DNA of 62,231 bases, from the NCBI GenBank assembly GCA_021199655.1, contig JAJQHQ010000027.1, positions 1-62,231 on the forward strand. The letters are read 5' to 3'. Positions 62,175-62,231 of the stretch are shown here, piece by piece; within the stretch, counting starts at the first letter, position 1; every line of letters starts with the position of its first letter. The stretch is from Lachnospiraceae bacterium. Lineage in GTDB: Bacteria > Bacillota > Clostridia > Lachnospirales > Lachnospiraceae. Under the pieces are notes generated by a model. That model did no database searches. It was not told where the DNA came from and worked only from the letters and a program-made list of their open reading frames with translations. A program made the position numbers and the translations under genes.

Positions 62175-62224
62175 TCTCGGGTCACTTTCTTACTCGCAGC
62201 ATAGCTGCTCGTTGACCCTCGAGA
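62175..62224. repeat. Palindromic element at the window edge
   Basis: TCTCGGGTCA / TGACCCTCGAGA arms enclose GCAGC-ATA-GCTGC. It is cut off by the window end and may be part of a larger element upstream of the rhomboid-like gene. Confidence 0.4.
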
Positions 62225-62231
62225 TTTCCTG

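Overview
The window looks like a chromosomal segment of a spore-forming, anaerobic member of the Clostridia, most probably a gut Lachnospiraceae. The grounds are the yqfC-yqfD-phoH-ybeY sporulation/housekeeping block, the plsX/rpmF/yceD/ackA and acpP/rnc/smc/ftsY order, the DUF711 plus ACT-domain pair, CyuA, strong AGGAGG ribosome binding sites with frequent GTG/TTG starts, and sigma-A promoters with 17-bp spacers. I see no rRNA, prophage, CRISPR array or intact insertion sequence. One tRNA (Leu, CAA) is present.

Layout. 173-5721 (minus): a cytidylate-kinase-like gene and a complete branched-chain amino acid type ABC transporter (livJ-H-M-G-F). 6192-11604 (plus, divergent): a six-gene operon, dat-pxpB-pxpC-DUF1445-pxpA-DUF4392, that reads as a D-amino acid / D-glutamate / 5-oxoproline pathway. 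Each divergent unit has a near-consensus promoter and then an intrinsic terminator inside its leader. 11698-22210: a GGDEF protein, an N-terminally truncated Rpn-like gene, miaB, glycerate kinase, a GH42 beta-galactosidase, 5-formyl-THF cyclo-ligase, DUF896 and a lipid flippase. 22330-30081 (minus): DUF3048, ybeY, phoH, yqfD, yqfC, a NYN/LOTUS protein, ilvA and ftsY. 30230-38170 (minus): smc, rnc, acpP, plsX, rpmF, yceD and ackA. 38293-45214: a secreted transglutaminase-like protein, tmcAL, cyuA, an orphan small gene with phased direct repeats upstream, a DUF711/ACT pair and walJ. 45537-54639 (minus): a cell-envelope block with an FN3-transglutaminase protein and two paralogous SH3-VanX-type peptidases that bracket coaE, polA and a zinc-finger membrane protein. 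54833-62143: DUF6062, a TPM-like membrane protein, tRNA-Leu, a YczE-like membrane protein, lysA, an LTA-synthase-like protein and a pseudo-rhomboid with a zinc ribbon.

How it works together. The most distinctive system is the dat/pxp/DUF1445/DUF4392 operon. A D-amino acid transaminase can make or consume D-glutamate, a DUF4392 protein can cyclise D-glutamate to 5-oxo-D-proline, and PxpABC opens 5-oxoproline to glutamate with ATP. DUF1445 and DUF4392 are fused in the mammalian D-glutamate cyclase DGLUCY but separate here. The divergent transporter may feed this pathway. Intergenic regions carry several families of small palindromic elements: a 27-bp repeat with seven copies, a 199-bp element with 17-bp terminal inverted repeats, and others. 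Many conserved enzymes here also carry low-complexity insertions.
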